A DNA stretch of 64,000 nt. It comes from Chloroflexota bacterium (lineage in GTDB: Bacteria; Chloroflexota; Dehalococcoidia; Lucifugimonadales; Lucifugimonadaceae). The stretch spans positions 176,089 to 240,088 of the forward strand of contig PBKW01000011.1 in assembly GCA_002721615.1 (NCBI GenBank), given 5' to 3'. Numbering within the stretch: position 1 is the stretch's first letter; every line of letters starts with the position of its first letter. A program made the position numbers and the translations under genes. Under the pieces are notes generated by a model. It made no database searches. It was not told where the DNA came from and saw only the letters and a program-made list of their open reading frames with translations. Positions 34,817 through 44,824 of this stretch are shown one piece after another.

Positions 34817-35641
34817 ATTTTAAAAATCGGATCAAAAATTTTTGAGTGGGGTAAAAAAACTTATGTAATGGGAGTTATAAATGTTACTCCTGATTCTTTT
34901 TCTGGAGATGGAGTGTCTCAAAATGTTGATGAAGCATTAGCTTTGGCATCAAATTTTAAAGATTTTGGTGTTGATATTATAGATATTGGCGGGGAATCAA
35001 CGAGACCTAGTTCTAGATACACTAATGTTAAAGATGTAACTGTTCAAGAAGAAATTTCTAGAGTAATCCCTGTAATATCTCAAATAAAAAAACATTTTGA
35101 TATTCCAATAAGTATAGACTCAAGAAGGGCACCTGTTGTTAATAATGCCATTGAAGTAGGAGCAGATATGATAAATGATGTTTCTATGATGAATTATGAT
35201 CCAGAAATGATCAATGTTATATCGGATCTTTCTATTCCTTTTGTATTAACTCATAATAAAAAAATTAAAGATGGAAATGTAGTAAAAGAGATAAAAAGAG
35301 ATTTTGAAGAGAGTATTTCAAAATTGAGAAATACAAAATTTGATTTATCTAATTTAATTATTGACCCAGGGATAGGATTTAATAAATCATCAAAACAAAG
35401 TATTTTAATTTTAAGAGAATTAGATAAATTGAAATTTGGATTTCCACTTTTAATTGGAACTTCTAGAAAATCTCATATTGGAGATGTATTGAATCTTCCT
35501 GTATCCGATAGACTCGAAGGGACTGCAGCTACTGTTTCTATTTCTATAGATAGAGGAGCTGATATTATTAGGGTTCATGACGTAAAAGAAATGGTAAGAG
35601 TAGCAAAAATGACAGATGCTATTTCTAGAGGATTTGAATAA
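34817..35641 (+). CDS. folP: Dihydropteroate synthase, probably starting at a non-canonical ATT codon
   Basis: A folate-biosynthesis enzyme that joins pterin pyrophosphate to p-aminobenzoate. Family motifs are MGVINVTPDSFS, DIGGESTRPSS, and the C-terminal HDVKEM, on a TIM barrel. The first ATG (34868) lies inside the first conserved barrel strand, and no good ribosome-binding site precedes it. The frame continues upstream through FEWGKKTYV, the normal N-terminal strand of the family, to a TGA at 34811. The only well-placed start is ATT at 34817, six bases after GAGG (34807-34810), giving 274 residues. No ATG, GTG, TTG or CTG lies in that extension. The 3' end overlaps folK by one base. Confidence 0.88.
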   Translation: MLKIGSKIFEWGKKTYVMGVINVTPDSFSGDGVSQNVDEALALASNFKDFGVDIIDIGGESTRPSSRYTNVKDVTVQEEISRVIPVISQIKKHFDIPISIDSRRAPVVNNAIEVGADMINDVSMMNYDPEMINVISDLSIPFVLTHNKKIKDGNVVKEIKRDFEESISKLRNTKFDLSNLIIDPGIGFNKSSKQSILILRELDKLKFGFPLLIGTSRKSHIGDVLNLPVSDRLEGTAATVSISIDRGADIIRVHDVKEMVRVAKMTDAISRGFE

Positions 35642-36117
35642 TGAATATAGTTTATTTGAGCCTAGGTAGTAACTTGGGAAACAGATTAGAAAATATTAAT
35701 AATTCCCTTCGTTACTTAAAGAAATTAGGTGATATTCAGAAACTTTCCAATATTTATAATACAAAACCATGGGATGTTAAAGAAAAACAGCCTGATTATC
35801 TAAATCAAAATTGTCAATTGATTACAGAACTTTCTCCTGAAAAATTGATTGAAGAGACAAAGGATATTGAGAAAATTTTAGGTAGAAAAAATAAAGGTGA
35901 TTTGAGTTCTAGGATTATCGATATAGACTTATTAATATATGAAAATTTTACCCAAAAAAATGAAAATTTAATTATTCCACATCCTAAAATGGCTGAAAGA
36001 GCTTTTGTAATGATTCCATTAGCAGAAATTGCCCCAGACTTGATAATTCATGGATATGATAAAACTGTAAAAGAAATTGCAGATGAATTAGATTCATCAT
36101 TGGTGGAGATTTTTTAA
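35641..36117 (+). CDS. folK: 2-amino-4-hydroxy-6-hydroxymethyldihydropteridine pyrophosphokinase
   Basis: A 158-residue HPPK that makes the pterin pyrophosphate used by FolP. The start YLSLGSNLGNRLENI, the substrate-binding YNTKPWDVKEKQPDYLNQ, and RIIDIDLLIY with the two Asp residues that bind magnesium are all present, followed by IPHPKMAERAFVMIPLAEI. Its ATG overlaps the folP stop (TAATG), so the two consecutive pathway steps are made together. Confidence 0.95.
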   Translation: MNIVYLSLGSNLGNRLENINNSLRYLKKLGDIQKLSNIYNTKPWDVKEKQPDYLNQNCQLITELSPEKLIEETKDIEKILGRKNKGDLSSRIIDIDLLIYENFTQKNENLIIPHPKMAERAFVMIPLAEIAPDLIIHGYDKTVKEIADELDSSLVEIF

Positions 36118-36121
36118 GAAA

Positions 36122-36562
36122 CTAAAATTGTTTTTCTACTAGTGTAGAAAGTATCTCTGCAACAAGAAAAATTAAGACTCCTGAAATTACAAAGAAAGTA
36201 TAAGAAAATATCCAAGAGAATTTATTTTTAGAATTTATTAATGTTTCATATTTATTAGTTCTAAACTTCCATACCAAAAAAAATAACCATAAACTTAAAA
36301 TGATTTTCAATGCTAATAGAATGATATAAATATTTGAAACATTTTCAGTTGACAATCTTTCAATTGATAGAATGATTCCGGTAGATAATATTAATACTAT
36401 TGATGCATTAACAATATCTTTAAAGAAGAACCCTAGATCTTTCCATGATTGATTTATATTTTTTCTGTAAATCAATAAAATTATCGATCCTCCTAACCAA
36501 ACTGAAGCTGAAACTGCATGTAAAAATTTTGAAATTAATAAAATAGCGTCTAGAAAATTCAT
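36122..36562 (-). CDS. Four-helix membrane protein, CopD/DUF2269-like
   Basis: A 146-residue protein with four membrane helices. The first helix contains KFLHAVSASVWLGGSI, the His-x-x-x-x-x-x-W-x-G-G pattern typical of CopD-like and related small membrane proteins that may bind heme or copper. No other assignment is possible. It is followed in the same direction from a TlpA-like thioredoxin lipoprotein gene (one base apart), which suggests a shared envelope redox or metal function. Confidence 0.6.
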   Translation of the reverse strand: MNFLDAILLISKFLHAVSASVWLGGSIILLIYRKNINQSWKDLGFFFKDIVNASIVLILSTGIILSIERLSTENVSNIYIILLALKIILSLWLFFLVWKFRTNKYETLINSKNKFSWIFSYTFFVISGVLIFLVAEILSTLVEKQF

Positions 36563-36563
36563 A

Positions 36564-37052
36564 TTATTGTATTATTATTTCTTTGATTAACTCTTCCAAC
36601 TTTTTTTTATCTAAGTAACCAGACCATTGATTATTTATTTTATGTTCATCGTTTAAAAAAATTGAAGTTGGATGAACTTGAATAGAAAATTGATGTTCAA
36701 TTTTTCCTTCTTGATCGAATATATTTACATATTCTGCATTCAAATTATCTAATAATTGTTTGGCTGAGTCTTTACTATCAAAAGGCGAGTTATGTAGTAC
36801 ACCAATAACTTTGATTTTATTAGGGTTTTTATTTAATAATTCTACTAAATTAGGTATTTCTTTTACGCATGGAGGACATGAAGGATACCAAAAATTAATT
36901 ATTACTGGAATGCCTTTATAATCTTCTAGATTAAATGTTTCTTCTTCTAATGTTAGCCCAGAAAAATTTATGGTATTTACATTATCAATATTATTACAAG
37001 ATATGGTTAATAAAGATAAAAATCCTAGAAATTTAATTATGTTTTTTATCAT
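36564..37052 (-). CDS. TlpA/ResA-like thioredoxin-fold lipoprotein
   Basis: A 162-residue exported thiol-disulfide protein. A lipoprotein signal ends at Cys19 (LLTISC), so it is anchored on the outer face of the membrane. The thioredoxin active site is FWYPSCPPCVKEIP (CPPC), followed by the cis-Pro region VHPTSIF. TlpA/ResA relatives reduce apocytochromes or copper-site proteins. It lies between glyS (two bases downstream of its stop) and a CopD-like gene, which supports a metal or heme link. Confidence 0.87.
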   Translation of the reverse strand: MIKNIIKFLGFLSLLTISCNNIDNVNTINFSGLTLEEETFNLEDYKGIPVIINFWYPSCPPCVKEIPNLVELLNKNPNKIKVIGVLHNSPFDSKDSAKQLLDNLNAEYVNIFDQEGKIEHQFSIQVHPTSIFLNDEHKINNQWSGYLDKKKLEELIKEIIIQ

Positions 37053-37054
37053 TA

Positions 37055-38359
37055 TTAAAACTGAGTTTCTAGATGTTCTTTTATTATTTGGGTTACTTTA
37101 TCTACTTCAACTCTTATCTGTTTCATAGTATTCCTATTTCGTATTGTTATAGAGTTGTCATCTAAAGTATCAAAGTCTATAGTGACACAAATAGGAGTAC
37201 CTATTTCATCTTGTCTTCTATATCTTTTTCCAATACTCTGTGTGTCATCAAATTGACACCTAAAAGAGCTTTTAATTAAATTAAAAACTTTATTTGAAAT
37301 TGATGCTAACTTTTCATTTCTACTAAGTGGAAGAACTGCTACTTCAATAGGGGATATTTTGGGGTTAAACTTTAATACTGTTCTAGTTTCATCATTTACT
37401 TTTTCTTCATGATAAGCATCTGAAAAAACTGCAAGGGTAGTTCTATCTGCTCCCATAGCAGGCTCAATAACATATGGAATAAATCTTGATTTTGTTGATT
37501 CATCAAAATATGAAAGGTCTCTTCCACTTTTTTCCATATGATTTTTTAAATCATAATCAGTTCTGTTATTAATAGTTTCTAGTTCACCCCAACCCCATGG
37601 AAAATTATATTCAATATCTGTAGCAGACTTAGCATAGTGAGGTCTTTCATCATCTGTATGGATTCTGGTTTTTAAATTTTTTTCTTGAATTCCTATTTCT
37701 TTAAACCAATTCATGCTGAATTCAATCCATTCTTTGAAAAATTTGTCTGAATCTTCTGGATGACAAAAGTATTCCATTTCCATCTGTTCAAATTCCCTGG
37801 TACGGAAAATAAAATTTCCAGGCGTTATTTCATTTCTGAAAGATTTTCCTATTTGTGCTATTCCAAATGGGATTTTTCGCCTACTAGTAGTTAAAACATT
37901 ATTGAAATTTACAAATATCCCTTGAGCTGTTTCAGGTCTTAAGTAGATTGTTGCTGCTTCTTCTTCTACTGGTCCCATAAATGTTTTGAACATCAAATTA
38001 AATTGTCTAGGGCTTGAAAGCTCAGAGTCACACTCTGGACAAGTAGATTCTATTTGATCTTCTCGAAATCTCTTATGACATTCGGTACATTCCACTAGAG
38101 GATCTGAAAAACCTTTAAGATGACCACTTGCTTCCCATACAGCAGGGTCCATAAGAATAGATGAATCAATTCCTTCAATGTCATTTCTATTATGGACCAT
38201 AGATGTCCACCAAAAATCTTTTATTCTTCGTTTAAGTTCAACACCTATAGGACCAAAATCCCAAACACTTCCAAGTCCTCCATATATTTCACTATTTTGG
38301 AAAATGAAACCACGTCTTTTAGCTAAAGATACTAGAGTCTCTAAAGTTGGCATATTCAT
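37055..38359 (-). CDS. glyS: Glycyl-tRNA synthetase (dimeric alpha2 type)
   Basis: A 434-residue class II synthetase of the eukaryote/archaea-like dimeric type. It begins TLETLVSLAKRRGFIFQNSEIYGG, contains a zinc-like insertion with CTECHKRF and STCPECDSEL, the motif 2 region IAQIGKSFRNEI and REFEQMEMEYF, and motif 3 EPAMGADRTTLAVF, then an anticodon-binding domain. It charges tRNA-Gly. No T-box leader is visible in the 90 bases upstream. ATG at 38353 (MPTLE) is an alternative start two codons later. Confidence 0.95.
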   Translation of the reverse strand: MNMPTLETLVSLAKRRGFIFQNSEIYGGLGSVWDFGPIGVELKRRIKDFWWTSMVHNRNDIEGIDSSILMDPAVWEASGHLKGFSDPLVECTECHKRFREDQIESTCPECDSELSSPRQFNLMFKTFMGPVEEEAATIYLRPETAQGIFVNFNNVLTTSRRKIPFGIAQIGKSFRNEITPGNFIFRTREFEQMEMEYFCHPEDSDKFFKEWIEFSMNWFKEIGIQEKNLKTRIHTDDERPHYAKSATDIEYNFPWGWGELETINNRTDYDLKNHMEKSGRDLSYFDESTKSRFIPYVIEPAMGADRTTLAVFSDAYHEEKVNDETRTVLKFNPKISPIEVAVLPLSRNEKLASISNKVFNLIKSSFRCQFDDTQSIGKRYRRQDEIGTPICVTIDFDTLDDNSITIRNRNTMKQIRVEVDKVTQIIKEHLETQF

Positions 38360-38450
38360 TCCTGTTACTATTAGTTTTTTAATTCTTCCGTTTTTAGTAG
38401 GATATTAATTTATAAGCATATCAACGGAATTGAACTATTAAAACACCTTG

Positions 38451-39239
38451 ATGAAATTTAATAATAATTTAAAAGAAATTAGGCATAAGATTAGAGAAGG
38501 AAGTTTCACTAGTACAACATCAGGCCTTAATCCAGGATATACACAAACTAATGTGGCAATATTACCTAGTCAATATGCTTTGGATTTTATGATATTTTGT
38601 CAAAGAAATCCTAAGTCTTGTCCGTTAGTTGAAGTTTTGACTCCTGGAAAATTTGAGGCTCGAATTTCTTCTCCGAATTCTGATATCAGGACTGATGTCC
38701 CAAAATATAGGATTTTTCAATCTGGAAAAATGATTGATGAAGTTACAGATATAATAGATTATTGGAGAGATGATTTTGTAACCTTTCTTTTAGGTTGTAG
38801 TTTTACTTTTGAAAGAGCACTTATAGATTCTGGGATTCAATTAAAACATTATGATCTCAAGAAAAATGTTGCTATGTATATTTCTAATATTAATTCAGTA
38901 TCTTCAGACTTTTTTTCAGGAAACATGGTTGTTTCTATGAGATGGATCAAAAATCAAGATATAGAAAAAGCTATAGAAACTACTAAAAAATATCCTTCGA
39001 TGCATGGGGAGCCAATACATATAGGTGATCCTGAAAAAATAGGTATTTTAGATATTTCTAATCCTGATTTCGGAGACTTTTTTGAACCTGATTCTAATAA
39101 TTATTCTCCAGTCTTTTGGGCATGTGGCGTAACACCACAGGTGGTAGCATTAAAATCAAAAATACCAATAATGATTACTCATTCTCCTGGACACATGTTT
39201 ATTACTGATCTTAGAGATGATGATTTTAAATTTGAATAA
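38451..39239 (+). CDS. D-glutamate cyclase, DUF1445 (YcsI-like hydro-lyase) domain protein
   Basis: A 262-residue protein matching the DUF1445/putative hydro-lyase family along its whole length: GYTQTNVAILP, DFMIFCQRNPKSCPLVEV, DIRTDVPKYRIF, DDFVTFLLGCSFTFE, VFWACGVTPQ and ITHSPGHMFITDLRDDD are all family blocks. In the mammalian enzyme DGLUCY a DUF1445 domain and a DUF4392 domain are fused and convert D-glutamate to 5-oxo-D-proline. Here the DUF4392 part is the next gene. I start at ATG 38451 rather than the TTG immediately before it. The role in D-amino acid recycling is inferred from the pairing. Confidence 0.88.
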   Translation: MKFNNNLKEIRHKIREGSFTSTTSGLNPGYTQTNVAILPSQYALDFMIFCQRNPKSCPLVEVLTPGKFEARISSPNSDIRTDVPKYRIFQSGKMIDEVTDIIDYWRDDFVTFLLGCSFTFERALIDSGIQLKHYDLKKNVAMYISNINSVSSDFFSGNMVVSMRWIKNQDIEKAIETTKKYPSMHGEPIHIGDPEKIGILDISNPDFGDFFEPDSNNYSPVFWACGVTPQVVALKSKIPIMITHSPGHMFITDLRDDDFKFE

Positions 39240-39250
39240 ATTTATTTGAT

Positions 39251-40102
39251 ATGGCAGAAATAGAAAATATTATTTTAGATAAAGATACTAGAAATATTTC
39301 AAAATTGAAGAAATATATTGATAAAGATTTTGTAAATAAATCTGCAGAATTTCTTTTAGAGAGTAAAGGTCATATTTTTATTACTACTGGCTTTTATATT
39401 GTATATGCTCGAGCTACTGAAACTGATGGTCCTCCAGGTTCTGTTGCTCTAGGTAATGCACTTAAAAAATTAGGATTTTCAGTAACATACATCACGGATA
39501 AATGGTCTTATGATGTTGTTGATAGTATTCTTCAAGATGAAGATGAATTAATTGATTTTCCTATCACTTCTCATATTGAATCTTTAGAATTTGGCAATAA
39601 ACTGATCAAGGATTTTTCTCCAGAGTTACTTATTTCAATTGAAAGAGCTGGTTTAATGAATGATGGAACTTATAGGAATTGGAAAAATGAAGATATATCT
39701 GAATTTAATGCAAAAATAGATCATCTTTTTGAACAATTTCCAAGATCAATTGGAATAGGAGATGGGGGAAATGAAATTGGAATGGGTAATTTATATAATG
39801 AAATAATTGAAACTTCTGGATTACCTGATAACCCTAGTATTACAACAGTATCTAATTTGATAATTTCTAGTTGTTCAAATTGGGGAGCTTATGGACTAAT
39901 TGCAGCTATATCTAAAATTATTGGAGAAAATCTTTTGCCATCAGTAGATCTAAGTAAAGAATATATTATGAAATTAGTAGACAGTGGGGCAGTAGAAGGG
40001 ATGTCAGGTAAAAAGTATTATGGAGTAGATGGTAGAGATTTAGAGAATGACTCAATTTGTCTTCAGAGATTACATGATCATTTAAAAAATCATGGATTAT
40101 GA
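39251..40102 (+). CDS. D-glutamate cyclase, DUF4392 (C-terminal) domain protein
   Basis: A 283-residue protein of the glutamate-cyclase-like DUF4392 family. HIFITTGFYIVYARATETDGPPGSVALGNAL near the N-terminus and RSIGIGDGGNEIGMGN in the middle are the recognisable blocks. It starts 11 bases after the DUF1445 gene, so the two halves of the fused animal enzyme are encoded side by side. Together they probably open or close D-glutamate/5-oxo-D-proline from cell-wall or marine organic matter. Its stop codon overlaps the convergent MFS gene by 13 bases. Confidence 0.88.
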   Translation: MAEIENIILDKDTRNISKLKKYIDKDFVNKSAEFLLESKGHIFITTGFYIVYARATETDGPPGSVALGNALKKLGFSVTYITDKWSYDVVDSILQDEDELIDFPITSHIESLEFGNKLIKDFSPELLISIERAGLMNDGTYRNWKNEDISEFNAKIDHLFEQFPRSIGIGDGGNEIGMGNLYNEIIETSGLPDNPSITTVSNLIISSCSNWGAYGLIAAISKIIGENLLPSVDLSKEYIMKLVDSGAVEGMSGKKYYGVDGRDLENDSICLQRLHDHLKNHGL

Positions 40103-41310
40103 TTTTTTCTAAGTGTTTCTGGTACTAGAAACACAAAAAATACTATACCAATAAAACCTATTCCGGTAATTGAAAAAGATGCTAAACTCAAACTTAAAAA
40201 TTGTCCTATAGTTCCTACAAGTGGTGATGCTAATCCACTTCCTGACCAAGATATCAATCTCCAAATTCCTAAAAAAGGTCCGTTAGAATCTTCAGGTGCT
40301 AAATCGGATCCTAATGTTAGCATAGCTCCACTGCCGATCCCGTTAGAAATTCCTAAAATTAAACCAACTAAAAGTAATTTTTGATAAGAATCAGCAAAGC
40401 TTATTAGTGAAAATGCTAATGAGAGTAAAATAATACTTGGTACTGATGTCCATTTTCTTCCGAATTTATCCATTACATATCCTGCGGGGTAAAAGAGAGT
40501 CATGTCTATCGCTGAACTAATGCTTTGAATTATGCCTAAAGCATCTACTTCAAGTCCTATGTTAAAAGCCCATAGAGGAATGATTATATGTCTTGATTCT
40601 CTAAGTAAATTAAGTATAAATAAACCTGTTCCTACTACTCCAAGGCTATATTTATTTTCTTTGATTATTTGAGTAACTTTTTTAGATGTATTTTTATTTT
40701 CTTTAATCAAATATTTTTCTTCAGGTGATGATATAAAATACATTAATAGAGTAGCCATAGCACTGATAACAAATACTATATAAAAAGGTATGTCAAAATT
40801 TATATATTTTGCAGAGAATCCTCCAATTAAAGGTCCTATAAAATAACCTATTCTACTAACACCTCCAAATCTAGAGAATGCTTTTCCTCTATAATCAATT
40901 GGAACTACTTTGGAAAGGTAAGAATGTCTAGATATTCCAAATAACCCTAAAGATGCTCCAAGAAAAAAAATCGAAAAATATAAAATATATCCATTTGGGC
41001 TTAAACCAGCTATTAAAGCAAAAATTGACACTCCAATAGAACCTGTAATAGTTGTTATTCTGGTGCCTAACTTGTTAATTATTATTCCTACAGGAACTGC
41101 AAATACTGCTTCACCTAAATTTCTTGCACCTACTATTAGTCCTATTAAAAAAACACTTCCACCAATCCAATTTACTTTTGCAGGAATTGCAGGAGCTAAT
41201 ATTCCTATACAAATTGATAGTAATAATAGAGGAAAATATACCGGTAATATAAATTTATAAAATTTGAAACTGTAAGAATTATTAATTTCTTGATTTCCTT
41301 GAGAAATCAT
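40090..41310 (-). CDS. Major facilitator superfamily transporter
   Basis: A 406-residue membrane protein with about twelve helices in two halves. The loop motif GIIINKLGTRITTITG after helix 2 and its repeat GYVMDKFGRKW after helix 8 are the MFS signatures. The family relationship is to drug:proton antiporter-like proteins, but the substrate is unknown. It overlaps the fumC stop by four bases (ATGA), so it is co-expressed with fumarase; transport of a dicarboxylate is possible but not shown. Confidence 0.88.
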   Translation of the reverse strand: MISQGNQEINNSYSFKFYKFILPVYFPLLLLSICIGILAPAIPAKVNWIGGSVFLIGLIVGARNLGEAVFAVPVGIIINKLGTRITTITGSIGVSIFALIAGLSPNGYILYFSIFFLGASLGLFGISRHSYLSKVVPIDYRGKAFSRFGGVSRIGYFIGPLIGGFSAKYINFDIPFYIVFVISAMATLLMYFISSPEEKYLIKENKNTSKKVTQIIKENKYSLGVVGTGLFILNLLRESRHIIIPLWAFNIGLEVDALGIIQSISSAIDMTLFYPAGYVMDKFGRKWTSVPSIILLSLAFSLISFADSYQKLLLVGLILGISNGIGSGAMLTLGSDLAPEDSNGPFLGIWRLISWSGSGLASPLVGTIGQFLSLSLASFSITGIGFIGIVFFVFLVPETLRKNHNP

Positions 41311-42704
41311 TTTTTGGGTTCAGTCATAGATTCTGGATCAAGAATTATTTCTAATTCATCTTTAGATAAATCTGTTTCTTTAATTGCTACTTCAAAAATA
41401 CTTTCACCAGTTTTTGATGCTATATGAGCAATATTTGCAGCATTATCATATCCAATTATTGGTGCGAGAGCAGTACAAATTGCTAATCCATTTTTTACTT
41501 GATTAGGACCATTTTCAGTTGCTTTAAGACCTGAAATACATTGTTCTGAAAAATTCAAAGCGGAAGATGATAACAATTCTATTGACTGGAGAATATTGTA
41601 TGCTGCAACTGGCATCATAACATTTAATTCAAAGTTCCCAGACTGACCAGCTATTGCGATAGTAGTATCATTTCCAATTACTTGTGCAGATACCATTGTT
41701 ACAGATTCTGCAATAACTGGATTAACTTTACCTGGCATTATAGAACTTCCAGGTTGAACTTCTGGTAACTCTATTTCCCCAATCCCGGCCCTTGGTCCTG
41801 AACCTAACCACCTGATATCATTTGCGATTTTCATTAAGCTCACTGCTATTGTTTTCAAACATCCAGATGCTTGAACCAAACCGTCTAAAGAATTTTGACT
41901 TTGAAAATGGTTTGGAGATTCTTTAAATTCATGATCGTATTCACTATTTAATTCTTGGATCATTTTTTTTGCAAAATCTGGATGCATTCCTACTCCTGTT
42001 CCTACTGCAGTTCCACCTAGAGCAAGTGCAGATAATTCTTTTAAGGCTACTTTAGATCTTTCAATTCCTAATTCTATTTGTCCCTTATAACCTTCAAATT
42101 CTTGTCCAAGCCTTATTGGTGTAGCATCTTGTAAATGAGTTCTTCCTGTTTTAATTATTGGCCAAAATTCTCTAGACTTATTTTCTAATTCTGAAGATAA
42201 TTTTTTTAATGATGGAATAAGAGTCTTTTTTATCTCCATAGAAGAAGCAATATGAATGGCAGTTGGAATAACATCATTAGAAGATTGTCCTTTGTTAACA
42301 TGGTCATTAGGATGAACCGGTTCTCGTGAACCAATATTTCCATCAATTGATTTAATAGCAATATTAGATATTACTTCATTCACATTCATGTTAGTTGATG
42401 TACCTGATCCTGTTTGAAAAACATCTACAACAAATTCTTTATAATGCTTTCCATTTAAAATTTCTTTACAAGCATTTTGAATTAAGGAAGAAATTTTTTG
42501 GTCTAGAAGTCCTAAATCTTTGTTTACTATTGCAGCTGAGTATTTTATTTGTGTAATTGCATTTATCAAGGAATTGCTTAATTTTAAGTTGCTAATCGGG
42601 AAATTTAACACTGCTCTTTGTGTATTAGCTCCATACAAAGCATCAAAAGGTACATTGAGATTTCCCATAGAATCTTTTTCTATTCTTGTATTTTTATTAG
42701 TCAT
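41307..42704 (-). CDS. fumC: Fumarate hydratase, class II
   Basis: A 465-residue fumarase/aspartase-superfamily enzyme. Diagnostic segments are SSNDVIPTAIHIA, TGRTHLQDATPIRLGQEF with the catalytic His, and the signature GSSIMPGKVNPV with the catalytic Ser. The long C-terminal region containing NPVIGYDNAANIA-like sequence (here APIIGYDNAANIAH) and the length favour fumarase over aspartase. It performs the TCA step between succinate dehydrogenase and malate dehydrogenase, whose genes are also in this window. Confidence 0.94.
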   Translation of the reverse strand: MTNKNTRIEKDSMGNLNVPFDALYGANTQRAVLNFPISNLKLSNSLINAITQIKYSAAIVNKDLGLLDQKISSLIQNACKEILNGKHYKEFVVDVFQTGSGTSTNMNVNEVISNIAIKSIDGNIGSREPVHPNDHVNKGQSSNDVIPTAIHIASSMEIKKTLIPSLKKLSSELENKSREFWPIIKTGRTHLQDATPIRLGQEFEGYKGQIELGIERSKVALKELSALALGGTAVGTGVGMHPDFAKKMIQELNSEYDHEFKESPNHFQSQNSLDGLVQASGCLKTIAVSLMKIANDIRWLGSGPRAGIGEIELPEVQPGSSIMPGKVNPVIAESVTMVSAQVIGNDTTIAIAGQSGNFELNVMMPVAAYNILQSIELLSSSALNFSEQCISGLKATENGPNQVKNGLAICTALAPIIGYDNAANIAHIASKTGESIFEVAIKETDLSKDELEIILDPESMTEPKK

Positions 42705-42777
42705 AGAGTGATCTCCGTCAACTACTCATATTTTTATAATAATATATAATTTCTTAAATTAATTTCAGGGTATTTCA

Positions 42778-44808
42778 TTATAATAACTGAAGATTTAACT
42801 CTTCTGACAAATTTGTAGGTTTTTTACAACTGAAGTTTTCACAAAGATATGCTGTAGGAAGCTTGTTAAGCATTATCTTTTTGTTAGTAATATCTAAGTT
42901 ATTAGCTTCAGAATTATTTGAAGCAGTAATTATCATCATGTTTGGTTTATAAAATTTATTACCTATTTTTAATAATTCTTTTGTGTTTTTATCTTTAGGG
43001 TTTCCTATTATGCATAAGTGAAGAGGTTTTGAATAATACATATTTAAGCTACTTAACCAATATGCATGACTGGTAGGTAAGCGAGAGATTTGATTTGATG
43101 TGGTAGATAAAAATTTATCTAAAATCAATTTATATCTTTTATCATTTGTAATTGAAAAAAGTTTTATTAATATTCTCCAAGCTACAGATGAACCTGAAGG
43201 GACTACGTTATCTTGTAGTACGCTAGGCCTTAATATCAGAGAGTTCGAGAATTTTGAAGTATCATAAAAAGAATTTTGATTTTCATCCCAGAAATTATGT
43301 ATCATTTTTTCTGTTTGTATTAATGCTTTTTCTAACCAAATTTTTTCTCCACTTACTTGATATATTTCTAACAATGCATCTATTAAGAAAGAATAATCTT
43401 CTAAAAATCCTAGTGAGTTATTTTTTTTATTAGAGTTTTGGTGTTCGTATGATGAACGTAATAAATTTTCTTTATAAGTATTTGATTCTAGTAAATTATT
43501 TGCAGCTTTAATTGCTGTATGAATAAAATCTTTTCTATCCAACAATATCCCTGCATATGCGAAAGATTTTATTGCCAAACTATTCCATGAGGTGATAATT
43601 TTTTTATCAGTCTCAGGCGGAATACGTTTTAATCTTTGTTTATATAGTTTATTTAAAATCTGGTTTATTTCTTTTCTTTCATTAGAAGATAAATTTAGAT
43701 TCCTCCTTTCTAAAATTATATTCATTCCTTCAAAATTTCCTTCTTCAGAAACTAAGAATACTTCAGAAAATTTATCAGCATCTTTTTTACCCAATGTTTT
43801 GAAAATTTCTTTTCTACTCCATACGAAAAATTTTCCTTCTATTCCTTCACTATCAGCATCTTGAGAAGAAAAAAAAGATCCTTCTTTACTAAGCATTTCT
43901 TTATTTAAATATTCGAGGATATTTTCAGAAATTTCTTTAAATCGGATATTTTTAGTTATTTTCCAACAGTCTAAGTACAAATAACTTAGTAAGGAATTGT
44001 CGTAGAGCATTTTTTCAAAGTGGGGAACTTTCCATTCAGAATCCGTAGAATACCTATGAAATCCTCCACCTACTTGATCATATATTCCACCTTTAGCCAT
44101 GGATAAAAGTGATTTAGTTACTATTTTTAAAGATTCTTGATCAGAATGTTCATTCCAAATATTTAATAATAGGTTATGTAATAATGGTTGAGGAAATTTA
44201 GGAAAAGACCCAAATCCTCCATGAATATCATCATATTCTGATTTCAAAGATTCTAAAGCTTGGTTGAATATTTTTGAATCTGGTTTTTCTGATTTTATTT
44301 TTTCTTCTAACTGGATTTTTAGCATTGCAGTTAATTTTTCACTTGATTTGATAACATCTTCATTTTTGTTTGAATAAATATCAGATAAAGATTTTATTAA
44401 ATCTAAAAACCCAGGCATTCCATGTCTACTATTTTTAGGAAAATAAGTTCCTCCATAAAATGGTTTTCCTTCAGGAGTTAAGAAAACACTCATTGGCCAA
44501 CCACCTTGACCAGAAATTATTTGCACTGATGCCATATAAATCGAATCTATGTCAGGTCTCTCTTCTCTATCTACTTTAATATTTATAAAATTTTTGTTTA
44601 ATAATTCTGCTACCTCTAGATCTTCAAAACTTTCTTTTTCCATTACATGACACCAATGACAAGATGAATATCCTACACTTAAAAATATTGGTTTTTTTTC
44701 TAATTTTGCTTTATTTAAAGCTTCGTCATTCCATGGATACCAATCAACAGGATTATCTTTGTGTTGTAATAGATAAGAACTGGTTTCAAATTGTAATCGA
44801 TTGGGCAT
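42778..44808 (-). CDS. DUF255 thioredoxin-domain protein (YyaL/SPATA20 family)
   Basis: A 676-residue protein. Residues about 1-165 form a thioredoxin-like DUF255 domain with [13 protein letters not shown] (CxxC) and [22 protein letters not shown]; the rest is an alpha/alpha toroid related to N-acylglucosamine epimerase-type folds, with HFEKMLYDN and [12 protein letters not shown]. The biochemical role of the family is not established. Its length matches homologs. It starts 16 bases after the ion channel gene and is probably co-transcribed with it. Confidence 0.92.
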   Translation of the reverse strand: MPNRLQFETSSYLLQHKDNPVDWYPWNDEALNKAKLEKKPIFLSVGYSSCHWCHVMEKESFEDLEVAELLNKNFINIKVDREERPDIDSIYMASVQIISGQGGWPMSVFLTPEGKPFYGGTYFPKNSRHGMPGFLDLIKSLSDIYSNKNEDVIKSSEKLTAMLKIQLEEKIKSEKPDSKIFNQALESLKSEYDDIHGGFGSFPKFPQPLLHNLLLNIWNEHSDQESLKIVTKSLLSMAKGGIYDQVGGGFHRYSTDSEWKVPHFEKMLYDNSLLSYLYLDCWKITKNIRFKEISENILEYLNKEMLSKEGSFFSSQDADSEGIEGKFFVWSRKEIFKTLGKKDADKFSEVFLVSEEGNFEGMNIILERRNLNLSSNERKEINQILNKLYKQRLKRIPPETDKKIITSWNSLAIKSFAYAGILLDRKDFIHTAIKAANNLLESNTYKENLLRSSYEHQNSNKKNNSLGFLEDYSFLIDALLEIYQVSGEKIWLEKALIQTEKMIHNFWDENQNSFYDTSKFSNSLILRPSVLQDNVVPSGSSVAWRILIKLFSITNDKRYKLILDKFLSTTSNQISRLPTSHAYWLSSLNMYYSKPLHLCIIGNPKDKNTKELLKIGNKFYKPNMMIITASNNSEANNLDITNKKIMLNKLPTAYLCENFSCKKPTNLSEELNLQLL

Positions 44809-44824
44809 CAGATATTTAAATGGA

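Noticed and set aside
38360..38450. Possible T-box leader before glyS
   Set aside because: Only about 90 bases, with no T-box consensus, specifier loop or terminator.
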